Positions 1 through 12,499 of a stretch of 64,000 nucleotides of DNA are shown here, in pieces (within the stretch, counting starts at the first letter, position 1; each line of letters opens with the position of its first letter). The notes beneath the pieces are model-generated. The model did not search any database and was not told the DNA's origin. It saw nothing but the letters and a program-made list of their open reading frames with translations. Source of the DNA: Diphasiastrum complanatum (Eukaryota > Streptophyta > Lycopodiopsida > Lycopodiales > Lycopodiaceae). The DNA lies in assembly GCA_029204225.1 (NCBI GenBank), contig MU832128.1, positions 12,501 to 76,500 of the forward strand. Direction: 5' to 3'. The translations under genes and the position numbers were made by a program.

Positions 1-950
1 CTCGGCAGTCAATCTTACCAATTGAGGACAATGACTGCTTAGTCTATCTAGGTATTCATGGTATGCTTTAACCTGAAGACTTTCTTCAGTAGTCAATCTT
101 ATCCATTGAGGACAAGGCGTAGACATTGTAGATGTTGGTTCTTGCTATATAATTGGCCTTTTTGGGCTTGAATTTTTTGGATTGGCCTTTTAAAAAAGGA
201 TATACCCAAATTTGGTACTATGCTAGTGTTTGTTGCATTGTGGAACAATCAGAGTTTGGTTGAATCTTGCTCATTGAAGGACAATCATCAATCTTAGTCT
301 TTTCCTTCCCATCGTCTTGTGCCTTGAAGACTGCATGACCATGCTTGCTTGCAAGCCTTGTGCCAATTTTTTGCCAAGAGTTCTAGTTGCCACAAGTACC
401 AATTGTAATGTAGCATCCACTGTTTGTTGTAGAAGGCTCGGTAGAATTCTCGTAAATTCTATTGTTACAATTTGCTTGATGGATTCTACTAGTTCCATCT
501 CTTGTGATGTTGTAGTCATTTGAGTCTGAGGTGACGTTGTGCACTTTTTAAATGTGGGAGGATTGTCGTGTAATCCACTTGCCTCAAAACCAAGTGGCAC
601 TAAAAAAATTTGTTTGCAGTGCATCTTGAGTGGATTTGTCTGATAACATGGTACTTGTTGGTCCTTGTAAGATAATGCCATTTTATCTTTTTGTAATTGC
701 CTCAATGGACAATCTAGACATGGATGGTTGACGCCGCATTGTGAACACCAAGGTAAAAATATTGTTGGATCACCTCGATGTGGGCATTCTGATCGATGAT
801 GTCTTCCACCACATCCAAAACATCATACCATGTGCAGAATACCATCCCCTTGGAGGTGATAAGCATACACAGGGAACAAATGGCCCTTCTCACTCTCCAA
901 ATAGTAGAGTGGTAAGCTATTATGGTTTTCAATTAAACTCGAAAACATGC
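1..950. other. Region without a recognised gene
   Basis: No family is recognised here. Two minus-strand reading frames of 144 codons (271-705) and 72 codons (714-932) lie directly downstream of the gag remnant at 951-1732 and run in the same direction. They may be decayed continuation of that element, but I see no protease or polymerase motif in them. Confidence 0.3.
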
Positions 951-1732
951 CTACAATATTACCAAGACTTTCACTCTACCTTTTTTGGTTGAGGATCTTC
1001 CTGATGTGCTCGGGACAAAACTCCTAACATCTGTTGAATGATTCTCTTGTTGGTTCGTCATCAAGTTTGACCTTTCTTGATTTTGACCTCCAACCTTATG
1101 GTCTGCATTATGCCCTTGATTTTTCAACCGAGGGTTTCGTAGTGGACAATTAGTGCGTGCATGGTCTCCAAAACAATATCCACACTGGTTCAATTGAAGA
1201 ATTTTCATTCAACAAGCTTAGGCTCATGTTGGTCATCTTTTGGCTGATCTTGGTCAACTTTGTGACATGTGGCACTTGGTTCTACCTCTTGACTCTGCTG
1301 TGAGGCCATGTCTTCCTCTCTTGCATGATTGGCTAACGTTGTAAATTTTGGTTCCTCTGATGCCCCATTCGATGACACAACAATAGAATAGGGATGATTC
1401 ACCTCCTCCATCGAGATCTTTACTTCCATAAGGGCGACATCTTGACAAATTTGTACAAATGAAGTATAGGATGCCAAGTCTGCCATGTCAAATATGATCT
1501 CATTGAGCAGTCCAGCATAGTAGTTCATCATTATGATTTCTGTAGGTAGAGGTAGATCACAACTATTCATGATGTTGTAAATTCTATAAGTGTATTGTTG
1601 AATTGTTTTCTCAGGGAACATCTGTACTTGGGACAACCATGCAAGTGGAGTCACCATAGCTAGACAGTGGAGTGTAGTAGAGATAGCTAGGTGTGGAATT
1701 GTTGCAGTGCCAATACAATGGTGGTGTTCCAA
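951..1732 (-). pseudogene. Ty3/gypsy-like gag remnant with zinc knuckle
   Basis: Two overlapping minus-strand frames make up a decayed Gag. The first (1732 to 1205, 175 codons) resembles the retrotransposon Gag core, with an AWLSQ-type segment near residue 32 and a following helical stretch. The second (1208 to 951, 85 codons) begins with a nucleocapsid knuckle, CGYCFGDHARTNC, in a different frame, so a frameshift separates core and knuckle. The knuckle spacing is C-X2-C-X3-H-X4-C, one residue shorter than the usual C-X2-C-X4-H-X4-C. The same short form occurs in the gypsy remnant at 2842-2880, which suggests one family. No protease or RT follows within the window. The assignment is from motif and composition only. 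Confidence 0.5.
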
Positions 1733-2510
1733 ATATTATTATTTTTTATTTTATTTAATTTTAAATTTTTTTTTTCCACAAGTCAGCAACGAGTCAAGAG
1801 CACGAATCAGAGGCGTGAGTCAGCAGTGCAAGTCAACTTTTTTGTTTTTTTGCACGAGTAGGGATGGCGAGTTAGGACACGAGTCAGAGATGGCGAGTGG
1901 TAAATAATTTTCACAGTTTGGTGTGAACGTAGACTAAGTTGTCTCACATATATAATAGTATGTCGTGAAGCTTCTTGGAAGGTAACATTGTAGCTTGAGC
2001 ATGAAGGTACTACTCTTGTCAGATAATACATCATTATTAAAATCCATCTGGATTTTAACAAATTAGATAAACATAAAAAATCATTTATTTTATGTAATTT
2101 GCAAACAAAAGAGAGCAAAATCTTCATCAGATCTTGATAACTTTTTGTTTCCTTGCAACCAACCTTCTTTGACTCGCAAGCAAAACTGCCCTGATGCACT
2201 GAAGCCACATATTGAAAGGCAAAGGTTACTTCCCAACCACCTTCCAAAAACATGAGAAAAACAGCCAAAAATTGTGAAAAAAATCCTAGAAAACTAAATT
2301 ACTTTAAAAACCAACCCTCAATCGATCTACTCTAGTTGCATCTAATAAAAATCTACTTAGAGCCAAGTAGGCGAAGATTAGCTCCAAAAATAGAAGAGAA
2401 AGTGAATATTTTTTTAGTTTTTGGTAATTTTTTGAAGGAAAGTTTCAAGCTTTTCTAAAAAAAATATCAGTATCTCTCTTTCAATCTTCAACCAACCTTT
2501 GTAAATAGAG
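1733..2510. other. Non-coding, AT-rich stretch between opposed gypsy remnants
   Basis: It lies upstream of the minus-strand gag and upstream of the plus-strand gypsy remnant. It starts with a T/A-rich run (about 1735-1775). Leader or LTR sequence is likely, but I could not pair any LTR. Confidence 0.3.
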
Positions 2511-3291
2511 GATGAGGACTCAAATGATGAGCCACACATTGGAATGTTTCCTTATACAATAGGGCAGACTACGACAATCTCTAAAAATATCAATTCAATT
2601 GTTGAAAAGGTGATGAACAAGTTTGAGAGTCAAAACAACAGACGCAAATGGACAAGGGAAGGCCTTCCTCACTGGAAGGCTCAGAAGGTGCTTGTAAAAA
2701 AATCATCACCAATAAAAAAGTAAAGAGTGTTTCCATGATGAGAGTTTGAAACAAAGATAAAGACATTAGGAGGTCAACATGCTCAACTTACTAAAGCTTG
2801 CGACAGCACGTTAGACCTTTTCTACAAGGGAAAATGTTTGGTGTGCTATTTGTGCTGGTAATCACACCATGAATGAGTGTCCAATGATGAAACGACGAAC
2901 AATTGATACTTATTGTCATTTGTGCAATTCTACTGAACATAAAATAGCCTTTTGTTCATTTAATCCCCCCCTAGGTTTGCCAGCCGACTATCAGAATGAA
3001 TACAAAACCCAAAAGGGTAATGACACTATATGGGTCACAATTGACCGTCTGACCAAAATGGCTCACTTTATTCCGACCGAAACAACTATTAGAGCTCCAG
3101 AGTTAGCAAGGTTGTTTGTAGATGGGCTATTTAAATTGTACACTCTACCTTCCAGTATAGTTGATGTGCCACTTTTATTGGACAAAGAGAAAGAAAAGAT
3201 AGATATTCTTGATGCCTCAAGTCAAATCTCCCAGAAGTTACAAATGCCATTGGCCAAAAAATCCAAAGTAAGACTAAGATTAACTCCTTAG
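2511..3291 (+). pseudogene. Gypsy gag C-terminus with tandem zinc knuckles, fused to an integrase fragment
   Basis: From 2511 an acidic Gag-linker frame (EDEDSNDEPHIGMF) runs to a stop at about 2712. After frameshifts, two zinc knuckles follow in one frame: CAICAGNHTMNEC (C-X2-C-X3-H-X4-C, from 2842) and CHLCNSTEHKIAFC (C-X2-C-X4-H-X4-C). About 15 codons later the same frame enters sequence typical of a gypsy integrase core (about 3026-3160): IDRLTKMAHFIP, then ELARLFVDGLFKL. An integrase piece does not belong between Gag and RT. It is also unlike the integrase of the pol that follows (IVAMDNMTKRVEA at about 4848-4884), so this looks like a recombinant join. No full domain is intact. Confidence 0.6.
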
Positions 3292-3309
3292 ATCAAGAAT
3301 GAGAGCATG

Positions 3310-5400
3310 ATATGTTAGAGCATTTCAAAAGTTATACTCTAGATGATGTGGTCATTATATTACCAAAAGCCCATCAAGCACCTAAGAAAGAAGTTCCATA
3401 ACTATGATGGGCCAGCTAGGACATTGGTTGAGTATCAAGATTGTTTTGCTTGGTCCTACAAAGATTTGAAGGGTGTTCCTACCTCAGTGGTTGAGCATAC
3501 TATTCCGTTGGTACCAGATGCAGTTCCGAAAATAACCAAATTTTATCGATGTAATCCAAATTTCATAGAATTGATCAAGAAAGAGTTGCAATGGTTATTG
3601 GATGTTGATTTCCTTTATGAGATCGAGTGCACATAGTGGATTTCACCAATTGTCATTGAACCAAAGAAATTAGCAAGATGCGCATTTGCGTGAATCTGAA
3701 GGCTTTAAATGCAGTTACATGGAAGGATCATTTTTCGTTAACTTTCACATAAATCATTTTGGATCGCCCTGTTGGTGCCGAAGTTTATATTTCTTGGATG
3801 GATTCAGTGGATACAATCAGGTCAACATTGCACATGCTGATAAACACAAACTTTATCTTATTTTTTGTAGATCTAGCATGATCTATATATAAGTTGATAA
3901 TTGTACTTATTTGGAATATTAAAGCCTAAGAGTCATTTGAGAAGCTAAAGAATGCCTTAATATCTGTAGCAATAATAAGAGCATCAAATTTGACTTTTGA
4001 ATTTTATGTTTATACTGATGCTACTGGATCAATCTTAATACAAGAAAAAAATTTCAATTAGATTTGCTAGTCATCAATTGAATGATGCTTAAGTGAATCT
4101 AGTCCACAATGGAACATGAAGCTTTAGCAATGAGTTTTTTTTACTAAGAAATATCGTCATTATCTGATGGCGACGCATTTCCTTTTTATACATATCATCA
4201 ACAAGGCATGCAATACTGGACATATTACAAGATGGATAATATTATTATCAAAGTTTGATTTTCGTGTTGTGGTTTGAAAGGAAAAACAACATTGTATCGC
4301 AAATCATGTGTCCAGTATACAGTCATCACCAGTTAATACTAAAGTGGATTATGAGCTACCTAATGCCACATTAATTTATGTGAAAGCGATACCTTAGTGA
4401 TAGTGTGGAGTATTTGATGCATGGTCAACCTAATGATTCATTAACAAAAGTTCAACAATAAAGATTATTGGTGAAGGCACAACCTTCTCCGTTGATCGCA
4501 AGTTAGTTGTATCAAAGAGGAGCGGATGATATTCTTTGACAATGTATTTTGCTGCATGAAGTGCCATATCTAGTTATGTTATCACATAATGGAATGGAAA
4601 GAGGTCATTTTGTAGTGGATATTATAGTTCGCAAGATTTTGCAATCAGGTTGTTGGTGGCCTTCTATTCATAAGGATATTGAAAGGTTTATTCATTCATG
4701 TGATGTTTGCTCTTCGACCGACTAAACAACATTATGAACCATTACATCTAGTGTTAGTGGAAGTTTTGTTTGAGAATCGGGGACTTGACTATGTTGGTTC
4801 GCTACATCTAGAGGCATGTGTTACTCAAGCACGATACATTATTGTGGCAATGGACAATATGACCAAACGGGTTGAAGCAAGCATTGTGCAAGTTGTTGAT
4901 GCAACATCAACTGCATAATTTTTGTATGAAAACATCATTGTTCGATTTGGATGTCTTGTGGAGATCATGAGTGATAGAAAAACTCATTTCATTAGTGAGA
5001 AAATTAGATGTCTATTGGAAGAATTGTTTGTAATTCATTGGTTAGTGCACCATACTATCCGAGGGAAAATGGACAAGTGGAATCTTCTGACAATATTCTA
5101 TGTAGTATTTTGACTAAAATTGTTGAGGCTAGCCGATTGGATTGGGAACACAAGTTGCATGCTACATTATGGGCATTCTAAATAGCTTGTAAGTTAGTGC
5201 GAATCATATGCCATTTGGCTTATGGTCAAGATGCTATTATGCTGATCGAATTTTTGGTACCATCTTTGCGAATAACAGCTACTGAACGGTTAGATGAGGT
5301 GAAATCATTGCAACATAATGAACCTCCAATAGCTTCATTTCCATCAGCAAAACTAGCCAAGAATGCTAGTACAAATCCAACATCAAAGTGATGCTCACCG
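3310..5400 (+). pseudogene. Ty3/gypsy pol remnant (RT, RNase H, integrase)
   Basis: The order RT-RNase H-integrase marks a Ty3/gypsy pol. The RT N-terminus (3343-3636) has YQDCFAWSYKDLKGVP and a stop where EHTELVSP-type sequence should follow. A second frame has FLDGFSGYNQV (about 3797-3830). RNase H remnants (about 3917-4330) include EFYVYTDAT and RYRHYLMATHF. The integrase zinc-binding region (about 4540-4710) has HNGMERGHF and CDVC. The integrase core (4741-5220) has LDYVG, IVAMDNMTK, VEIMSDRKTHF and ENGQVES in shifted frames. Many stops and frameshifts make it non-functional. The gypsy pol at 35180-37870 (-) is a homologous relative and helps fix the domain order. The RT palm carrying the catalytic Asp pair appears to be missing between about 3895 and 3917. 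Confidence 0.75.
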
Positions 5401-5746
5401 ATGTAGCTAGTTTTACCATATCTTGACAATTTGCACACATCCACATGAAAATGCTCAAACATGAGATTGAACAAGGAATGGTGAACTCCTGCAACTTTGC
5501 CACAACATGAAAGTCAACGAAGGACGAACGACTTGCGAAAGTCAGCGTGCTTCTCAAACTGATAATTAATCGCTCTATTTTTGTGCATCTCCTTGTGTTG
5601 TGCCATATGTCTTGATTGCTTGAATGGAATGTGTTCTATGATGTGCAGTCACGTGTCTAGGTTCATGTGAAGCTTCCGCGCAAAAGAAAATTCAAAGACA
5701 CAAATTCGTTCGCACCAACAAAACAAAAAACAACAGTTTTGTGACA
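5401..5746. other. Probable LTR tail upstream of copia A
   Basis: The sequence directly before the primer-binding site at 5747 should be the end of a 5' LTR, and it ends in TGTGACA. I could not locate its start or a 3' partner. Confidence 0.3.
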
Positions 5747-5760
5747 TGGTATCAAAGCCC
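5747..5760 (+). promoter_or_regulatory. Primer-binding site of copia A
   Basis: TGGTATCAAAGCCC is one base from the common plant copia primer-binding site TGGTATCAGAGCC, complementary to the 3' end of initiator Met-tRNA. It lies 50 bp before a gag start codon at 5811. Confidence 0.7.
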
Positions 5761-5810
5761 ACGGGTTACCACTACTGATATCCCAGCAGTGATTTTCTAG
5801 ACAACGCAAT

Positions 5811-8560
5811 ATGGCTACAACAATCCAGACAAGAGTAGCAATCAGTGTTGATGGCGCAAATTACAAGATCTGAAAATTCAAGATCAAAACACTTTTGAAG
5901 GGCGAAAGCATCTGGTCAGTGACCGAACTCTCAGAGGTGCAACCTCCAGAGGGAGACCCGAGGAGAGCTGAATGGATAAAAAAAAAAAAAGCGTGCAATG
6001 GCGATCATTGTTTCATCCATAAATGAAGATCTGCTCATGTAGATTGAAGACTTCGAAAGCAGTCATGCAACGTGGGAAAGATTAAAACAGAAGTGAGAAG
6101 TAAAGACTGCAGCTTCAGTCATGCACCTTCATAATCACCTACAATCTATATGATGGGATGGCAACTAGTTGGATCAGCACGTTGAGAAGATCAGAACAAT
6201 CTTCGCTCAACTCGCTGCATCAGGACAGGAGCACCAGGTCCCAGCACCACAACAACTGATGTACTTCATAAAGTCTCTACCGATTTTCTATCAGCCTTTG
6301 AGAATGCTCATATTGAGTCTGCCAAATATGACATTCGATAAAGCAGTCAGTCTTGTTGCTGATGAGAGGCTGATGAGAGACAAAGGAGAGAGAAGCAATG
6401 ATCAAGAGAAGGCCCTCTTCACGAAAGGAAAGAAGAAAAATAAGAACAAACCCAGATTCGAGAAGACGAAGTCCTCGAATCAACAATCTGGTATTCGAGA
6501 TTTGTTCGACGACAACACATGCCGCATGATCAAGAAAATGACAAACAAGTTGTTGACGGTCGGATGCAGAGAAGGAAACCTCTACCAGGCCAAGATAATC
6601 AGCAACTCTGATAGCATATTAAATGCATCAGAAAATGAAGATCAATTCTGGCATAGGAGAATGTATCATCTGAACATCTGGAGCCTGTATGACATGTGCA
6701 AGAAAGACATAGTCACAGGTCTCAGGATATCAAGGCCCAAAACTGAGTTCTGTGAAGCTTGTCATAAAGGCAAACAACATCGAAATCCATTCACGCATGA
6801 GGGAAGAAGAGCCAAGGAAGTTCTTGAGCTCATCCACTCTGATGTCTGTGGACTGATGAAGATGGATTCGCTCTCAAGTTCGAGGTATTTTCTGAGGTTC
6901 ATAGATGATTACAGCCAGATGACCACAATCTACTACCTAAAGAAGAAATCTGAAGTGTTTGATTCCTTCAAGAAATTCATGGCAATTGCAGAGTGACACA
7001 CCTCGAAGAGGATTCAGATCATCAGATATGATAATGGAAGTGAATACAAAAGCACATAATTCTCAAGATTCTGTCAAGAACAGGAAATAGAACAATAGTT
7101 CACTCCTGCATACACACCAAAATACAATGGTGTCGCAGAAAGAAGAAACAGAACGCTAGTCGTAGGAGCCAGATGCATGATGGCACATGTTCGATTGCCA
7201 AGTCAATTCAAGGCTGAGGCAATAACTGCAGCAGTACACCTATAGAATAGATCAACAATGACAGCACTGGAAAACAAGACACCATATGAAATGTGGACAG
7301 GTAGAAAGCCTGATCTATCATATGTACGTGTGTTCAGATGTGCAATATATAAGCACATTTCAAAAGAAAAAAGAAACAAGCTCGATGATAAACCAGAGCA
7401 AATCGTCATGGTCAAGTACTTGAACGGAACACAGGTGTACAAACTCTACGATCCAACCATGAAAAAGGTTGTTTCGAGCAGAGATGTGAAGTTCGATGAG
7501 GCCACATTCTCTGGACTAAAAGACGAAAGAGGCCATGAGATCTTCACACTGCTGCCCATTCAAGAGGGTTATCGAGGACAATCATCAAACCAGAATGCAG
7601 AGCCCCAGACTCCAGAGTAGCAGGAAGCAGAAGATCAAACCCACGAACAAGAAACGTTTGAGCAGCGACGAAACGAATCTAGAAGGTCAACAAGACAAAG
7701 AAGACTTCCAGACCATTACTCTAACAATCTTCAGTGGAGCGAAGACACACAGTTCTAGTACTACAGCTTCACCGAAGAGCCAACAACATACCAAGAAGCT
7801 ATCTAGAGTCCAGAGGGAGAATTCTGGAAGCAGACAATGTTAGAGGAGATCGAGTCGATGAGGCGAAACGAGGCATGGACACTAGAGCCACTGCCAGAAA
7901 ACAAGAAAATCGTCGACTGCAAGTGGATATATAAGAAGAAGATGAAATCAAATGGCACCATTGGCCGCTACAAGGCAAGGCTTGTCGTAAAGGGCTACAC
8001 ACATAGATATGATGTTGATTATTTCAACACATATTTGCCGATGGTCAAGATGGCAAGCATACGACTACTCCTTGCATACGCCACGCATCACAATATGAAA
8101 ATTCACCAAATTGATGTGAAAACAGCCTTTCTCCACACAGATCTAGAGGAGAAAATCTTCATGTAGTAGCCTGAAGGATTTGAAGACCCCGACAATGACA
8201 ATATGTCTGTCGGTTGCAGAGATGCATCTATGGTCTAAAACTGGCATCACGAGCTTGGTACAAGAAGCTCGATGGTCTTCTGAAGTCTCTAGACCTCAAT
8301 CCTATACAACCGGACTATAATGTCTATAGTAGGAAAGGATTTTGTGACACTGACTATTTTCGTGGATGATTCCCTGCTGATAGAAAACTCCTTGATGCTG
8401 ATCAAAGACACAAAAGTCAGATTTCTAAAAGTTATGAGATCACAGATCTTGGAGAAACAACAAAATGCCTTGGGTTGGAGATCAGAAGAGATCGAACAAA
8501 GGGCAAAATGCATTTGAGTCAGTTAGAATATGCCAGAAAGGTGCAACAACATAAAATAAA
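5811..8560 (+). pseudogene. Copia A: decayed Ty1/copia gag-pol
   Basis: The frame opens with ATG at 5811 (MATTIQTRVAISVDGANYKI), then a UGA where Trp is expected. Gag continues with frameshifts and reopens at 6169. In 6169-6996 the Gag basic tail (KGKKKNKNKPRFEKTK) runs in frame almost directly into the pre-integrase domain (FWHRRMYHLN, C..C at about residues 196-199). The nucleocapsid knuckle and DSGA protease have been lost. Integrase core pieces are HSDVCG, IRYDNGSEY and NGVAERRNRT, the last two in stop-broken frames (about 6995-7200). RT follows from 7837 with DCKWIYKKK and IHQIDVKTAFLH, then two adjacent UAG codons (8164-8169). A mutated IFVDDSLL box lies at about 8357-8380. RNase H is missing. 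It is clearly dead. Confidence 0.85.
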
Positions 8561-8649
8561 CATCTACACACAAGATTGAAATATATCACCAATATATTGC
8601 ACCAATGGATAGTAGAACCCAAAGAGAACCATGTATAAGCATGAACGAC

Positions 8650-8653
<4 letters not shown>

Positions 8654-8735
<82 letters not shown>
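8654..8735. repeat. (GA)n microsatellite, 41 units
   Basis: An uninterrupted 82-bp GA/TC dinucleotide run. It sits near the end of copia A, where RNase H should follow. Confidence 0.98.
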
Positions 8736-8738
<3 letters not shown>

Positions 8739-11700
8739 TCTTCTCTTCCCATGAGTTACATCCTTTTATAGCAGGTCCAAACCTAAATTTAAACTTTGGT
8801 TTCCTTCCATAATGATAACCCTACTATTTTTGTGACTAGATTCAATGTATCTACTACTCAAATTGAATCTCTCCAAAACTTGTGTTCTATGGTTTCCCAA
8901 ACTTTCCAAAAGTTTTTATTCAAATGCCCTTAGAACAATATAACTTTGAAAAGTCAAACTCTAAGTCTAATATGAAAATTGGCCTCAATTGCCAAATAGA
9001 CAAATATGACCAAAATAGCAAAACTAGTTGAAATTTTTCACAACCGGAGGAGTTTTTGCAAATACTATTCTTCTCCACTTGGGTTGTTCACGAAGTGCTG
9101 ATAATTTATCCAGTTCCTTGTCTGCTTCAACTTTAGAATTTTTAAACTTAAGAACCCAGCCACACCGATAAGATTCATGCGGATGTGGTTTCAAAATTTC
9201 TTGAATTTGCTGTTTGATGGTGACCAATTGTTTAAAAGTGCTTTTTGCTTATATTCTTCTTGTATATGGGCCAAATATGTTACCTGTTGCACCACTTGAA
9301 ACTTCTTCAATTATCATTTGGCTAACATCCATCAATCCTGACCTGCATCCCCCTGCCCTTGATCCTAATCGAACCTTGTTGGTGAGAAGGTAGGCATGGT
9401 AGAAATCTAGGTTTGAGAAAATGCTTGAAGCACAACAATAGCTTATTGTTTGTATTTCTTTATTGTTTCTTTTGTCTTTGCAAGATCCTATGTGGCCATC
9501 AGCTTATATGAATCAAATATGGCCTAAAATTCTGACAAAGCTAATTTGTATATCAACTTTGTGGACCAGGTAGCTTATTTCCTGCTGAGAGACTGGGCTT
9601 GTTGTTGCTGGTATATGGAGCAAGTTGGCTCTTTTTATGGCCACAACATCCAATTATTTTAATATCATCTTCTTTTCTAACTATGCCATATGCAATTGTC
9701 CCTAGAGAAAAGAGCGGGAACCAAGAGGGATCGATAGTGCGTCTAGCACTTGAAAACTAGCTCGTGGAGATGCTAGTACATCTTGATGGGCTACTTGTTC
9801 TTTTTTGTAGTCTTGGAACTAATATATTTCCTACTTCGAAACAAGAGGCCTGGAAGGGAGGAGGACTGAAAGGCATTTTAAATTGCATATTTGTATCTAA
9901 AGGATTGGAGTCATTGATCAGATTCATGAACATCTAGGTAGATGACGATAAATTTGTCATATGGGGGGGTGAAACGGGTTGCACTTCCACAACTTTGATA
10001 GTAGAACCAATTGTTATGAAAGGCAAATGGAGGATTCAGTGATGAGGGTGGTTGTAGAGGATGAGAGGATGGGAAGACCAGTGCGGGTTGCAACAGGCAG
10101 TTGAGCAACAGTTGGCGGTGGTGGTTGGGTATGTCTTGTTCATGAAAGGTGTAGCTCGAACCTAGTTTAGAAACCACCTTGTTGGGTGCTGATCGGACTC
10201 AATAATCACCAAACAAAGAAAACAATGAAAAAAATTTAAAGTATCCAATCAAATTACATAATTTAGACGATTACTTACATTCTTCTTTCGACTGGTAGAA
10301 TATCTGGGTAGGTGTCTTAGACAACCACGAAGAGAGCGAAACAATTAGGCATCTGTGGCAGTTGTGCACTCTTCGAATCATATATTCTATGTTAGTTATT
10401 GGAGTGAGTATCAATAACAAAAAGAAAAATAATCACAAAGCATTCTATGGTACTAACACATGTAAAGAAAATAGAGAATATGTATAGTATCTATTGCGAT
10501 AACAACGATTAGATCATGAATAATCATGTGTCCACAAATGGTTCACAGTACTGATGCACTATGTGCTATGATTCTACTATGTTGATCACATATTAAAACA
10601 ATATCTTTACTTCTTGAATTGCTTTCACTCTCTCTTGAGATATCCGATTTTGAGAAATTAGATAATATGATACAATTTAGTTCATACTTGAACTCTAGTT
10701 TTGCCTCATGCATCAAATTATGATCTATGCAATGCATGTATATTCTCTTGTTCTGATTTATCGTATAGATATAAGTTTACAAATATCGGGCTAACTCGTG
10801 GGTTTGTAGAGTTTACAATATAAGACTAAACTGTTTAGTGTAAACTGTACAGTAAGCAAACATGAAACTAGGCACTTATTGTGTAACAACATGCTCCAAC
10901 GATGGCATAGTCCAGAGTAGATTCAGTAGAGGAAGAGCCCCATTTCGAGTGGTACCATTTGACAGTCAAATCTATTGAATCTCGAAAGTATTCGAGTCGA
11001 GTCGAGTGGTTGACTTGTTGATGGTGAGTCGAGAGACTTGAACTTGAATATAGTTTGAGTGTCAAGTCAACTTTTTCTCTACGTTAAATGTGCATGTATT
11101 TCTACAGATTGTCTCGAATGTGTGTGTAAAGCTATAGACTATCTTGAAAAATAGCTCATTTATGTAGACTATTATAGAGAATGGATATCTACATTGTACA
11201 GGAGTACTCAGAAGATGAATTTAGGTGAGTAGGAGTAAGATTCTGTGTTCAACGGTTTGTGCATCGCAATGCATTCTTCTTCATACTCTCTCATTGATCC
11301 TATATGTAAACAACTGAGAAATAGATTAAGCTAATCTACTTTAATCAAAAGAATGCATTAATCTAATTGCAACTGCTTTTGGTTGCCTGTCACTTTCTTC
11401 CATGCCTTAGTCGTTTTTTGCTCTTCACGCTGCAAAAGCTGGAAAAACAGGTCGATGTCGCATTTTGAAAATGTGAAGGTCAGTGAAAAATGTGTTTTAG
11501 GTCATTTTGGCAATGTTACAAAAATGCAAAAACACCGAAGGTCTGTGTGTCGCACATTTCTCAAAAAAGATGAAAAACTCAAAGCTTTGTTAAAATATAC
11601 TATAAGTCATTTTTTCGACCAACAATTGGTTTTTCAGAAAACGCGAACTATGCGAAACACAGTTCAAATATGCAGCGTGTGCGAAGCTTAGTTAAGAAAT

Positions 11701-12499
11701 GCAGCAATCCAAAAAATACAAGGAACCAAAGCTTTGACACTTAGAAACTTTAGGTTTCTTCATTTACTCTAAACTTTCTCTCTTAGAAAGTGAAATTGAA
11801 CTTCAATGTGGTTAGTTCTAGAGTGATTTCATGGGTTCAAGGAAAGAGCTATGCAGCTCTGATTGTCACAGTGGAGTATAGTTGGTCTGATCTACTGAAA
11901 TTTCAGATCCTAGAGTAATCTTCTGAGCCAAATGACTTCCTTTACTTCAGAGGTGGCTACAACATATTTGATTTTTGTGGAGGACAATGAAATGCATTTA
12001 TACTTTTGACTATTTCATGAGATGGGTCGTCCTACTAGAAAGCATAGGTAGCTAGAGGTTGGTATCCACGTCTATAGTCCAATATGAATCAAAATAGGCA
12101 TTTAGAATTAGTGCATCTTCTATATTTCAATCATAGCACAAAGCATAGTGCTTCTTGTATGTACCTCAATGCTTGTATGTACCTCCAGTGTGGTAGGCCT
12201 GGAATCACAAATCCTGTAACAGTGTGCTGATTGTGTAAACTAGATCAGGTCATGTGCATATCATGTCATACATATCGATCATGACATACATGATCGGTCC
12301 AACTATCAACTGATAGGGGTATTTGCACATTTCTTTTTGCTCTACTTCAGTCTTTGGGCACATGTCCTTCAAAAACTTGAATCCTGGATTCATGGGCAAG
12401 TCAATTGACTTACAAGGTTCACCACATAGATAAGATGTAAACATGCGACTACACCATCATGAAGAACCATTTCATATGGCTAAACCTGAAGCTCCAAGG
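8736..12499. other. Long region with no recognised gene
   Basis: I find no domain motif on either strand. Short open frames (for example 9024-9227 -, 9911-10177 -, 11383-11691 +) have no family signature, and the last is Lys-rich and low in complexity. Degraded repeat DNA is the likeliest content. Confidence 0.4.

Noticed and set aside
271-705. 144-codon minus-strand frame as a gene
   Set aside because: No domain or homology recognised, and it lies downstream of a broken gag. Probably decayed element sequence.
8564-8752. 62-codon minus-strand frame made of Ser-Leu repeats
   Set aside because: It is only the (GA)n microsatellite translated.
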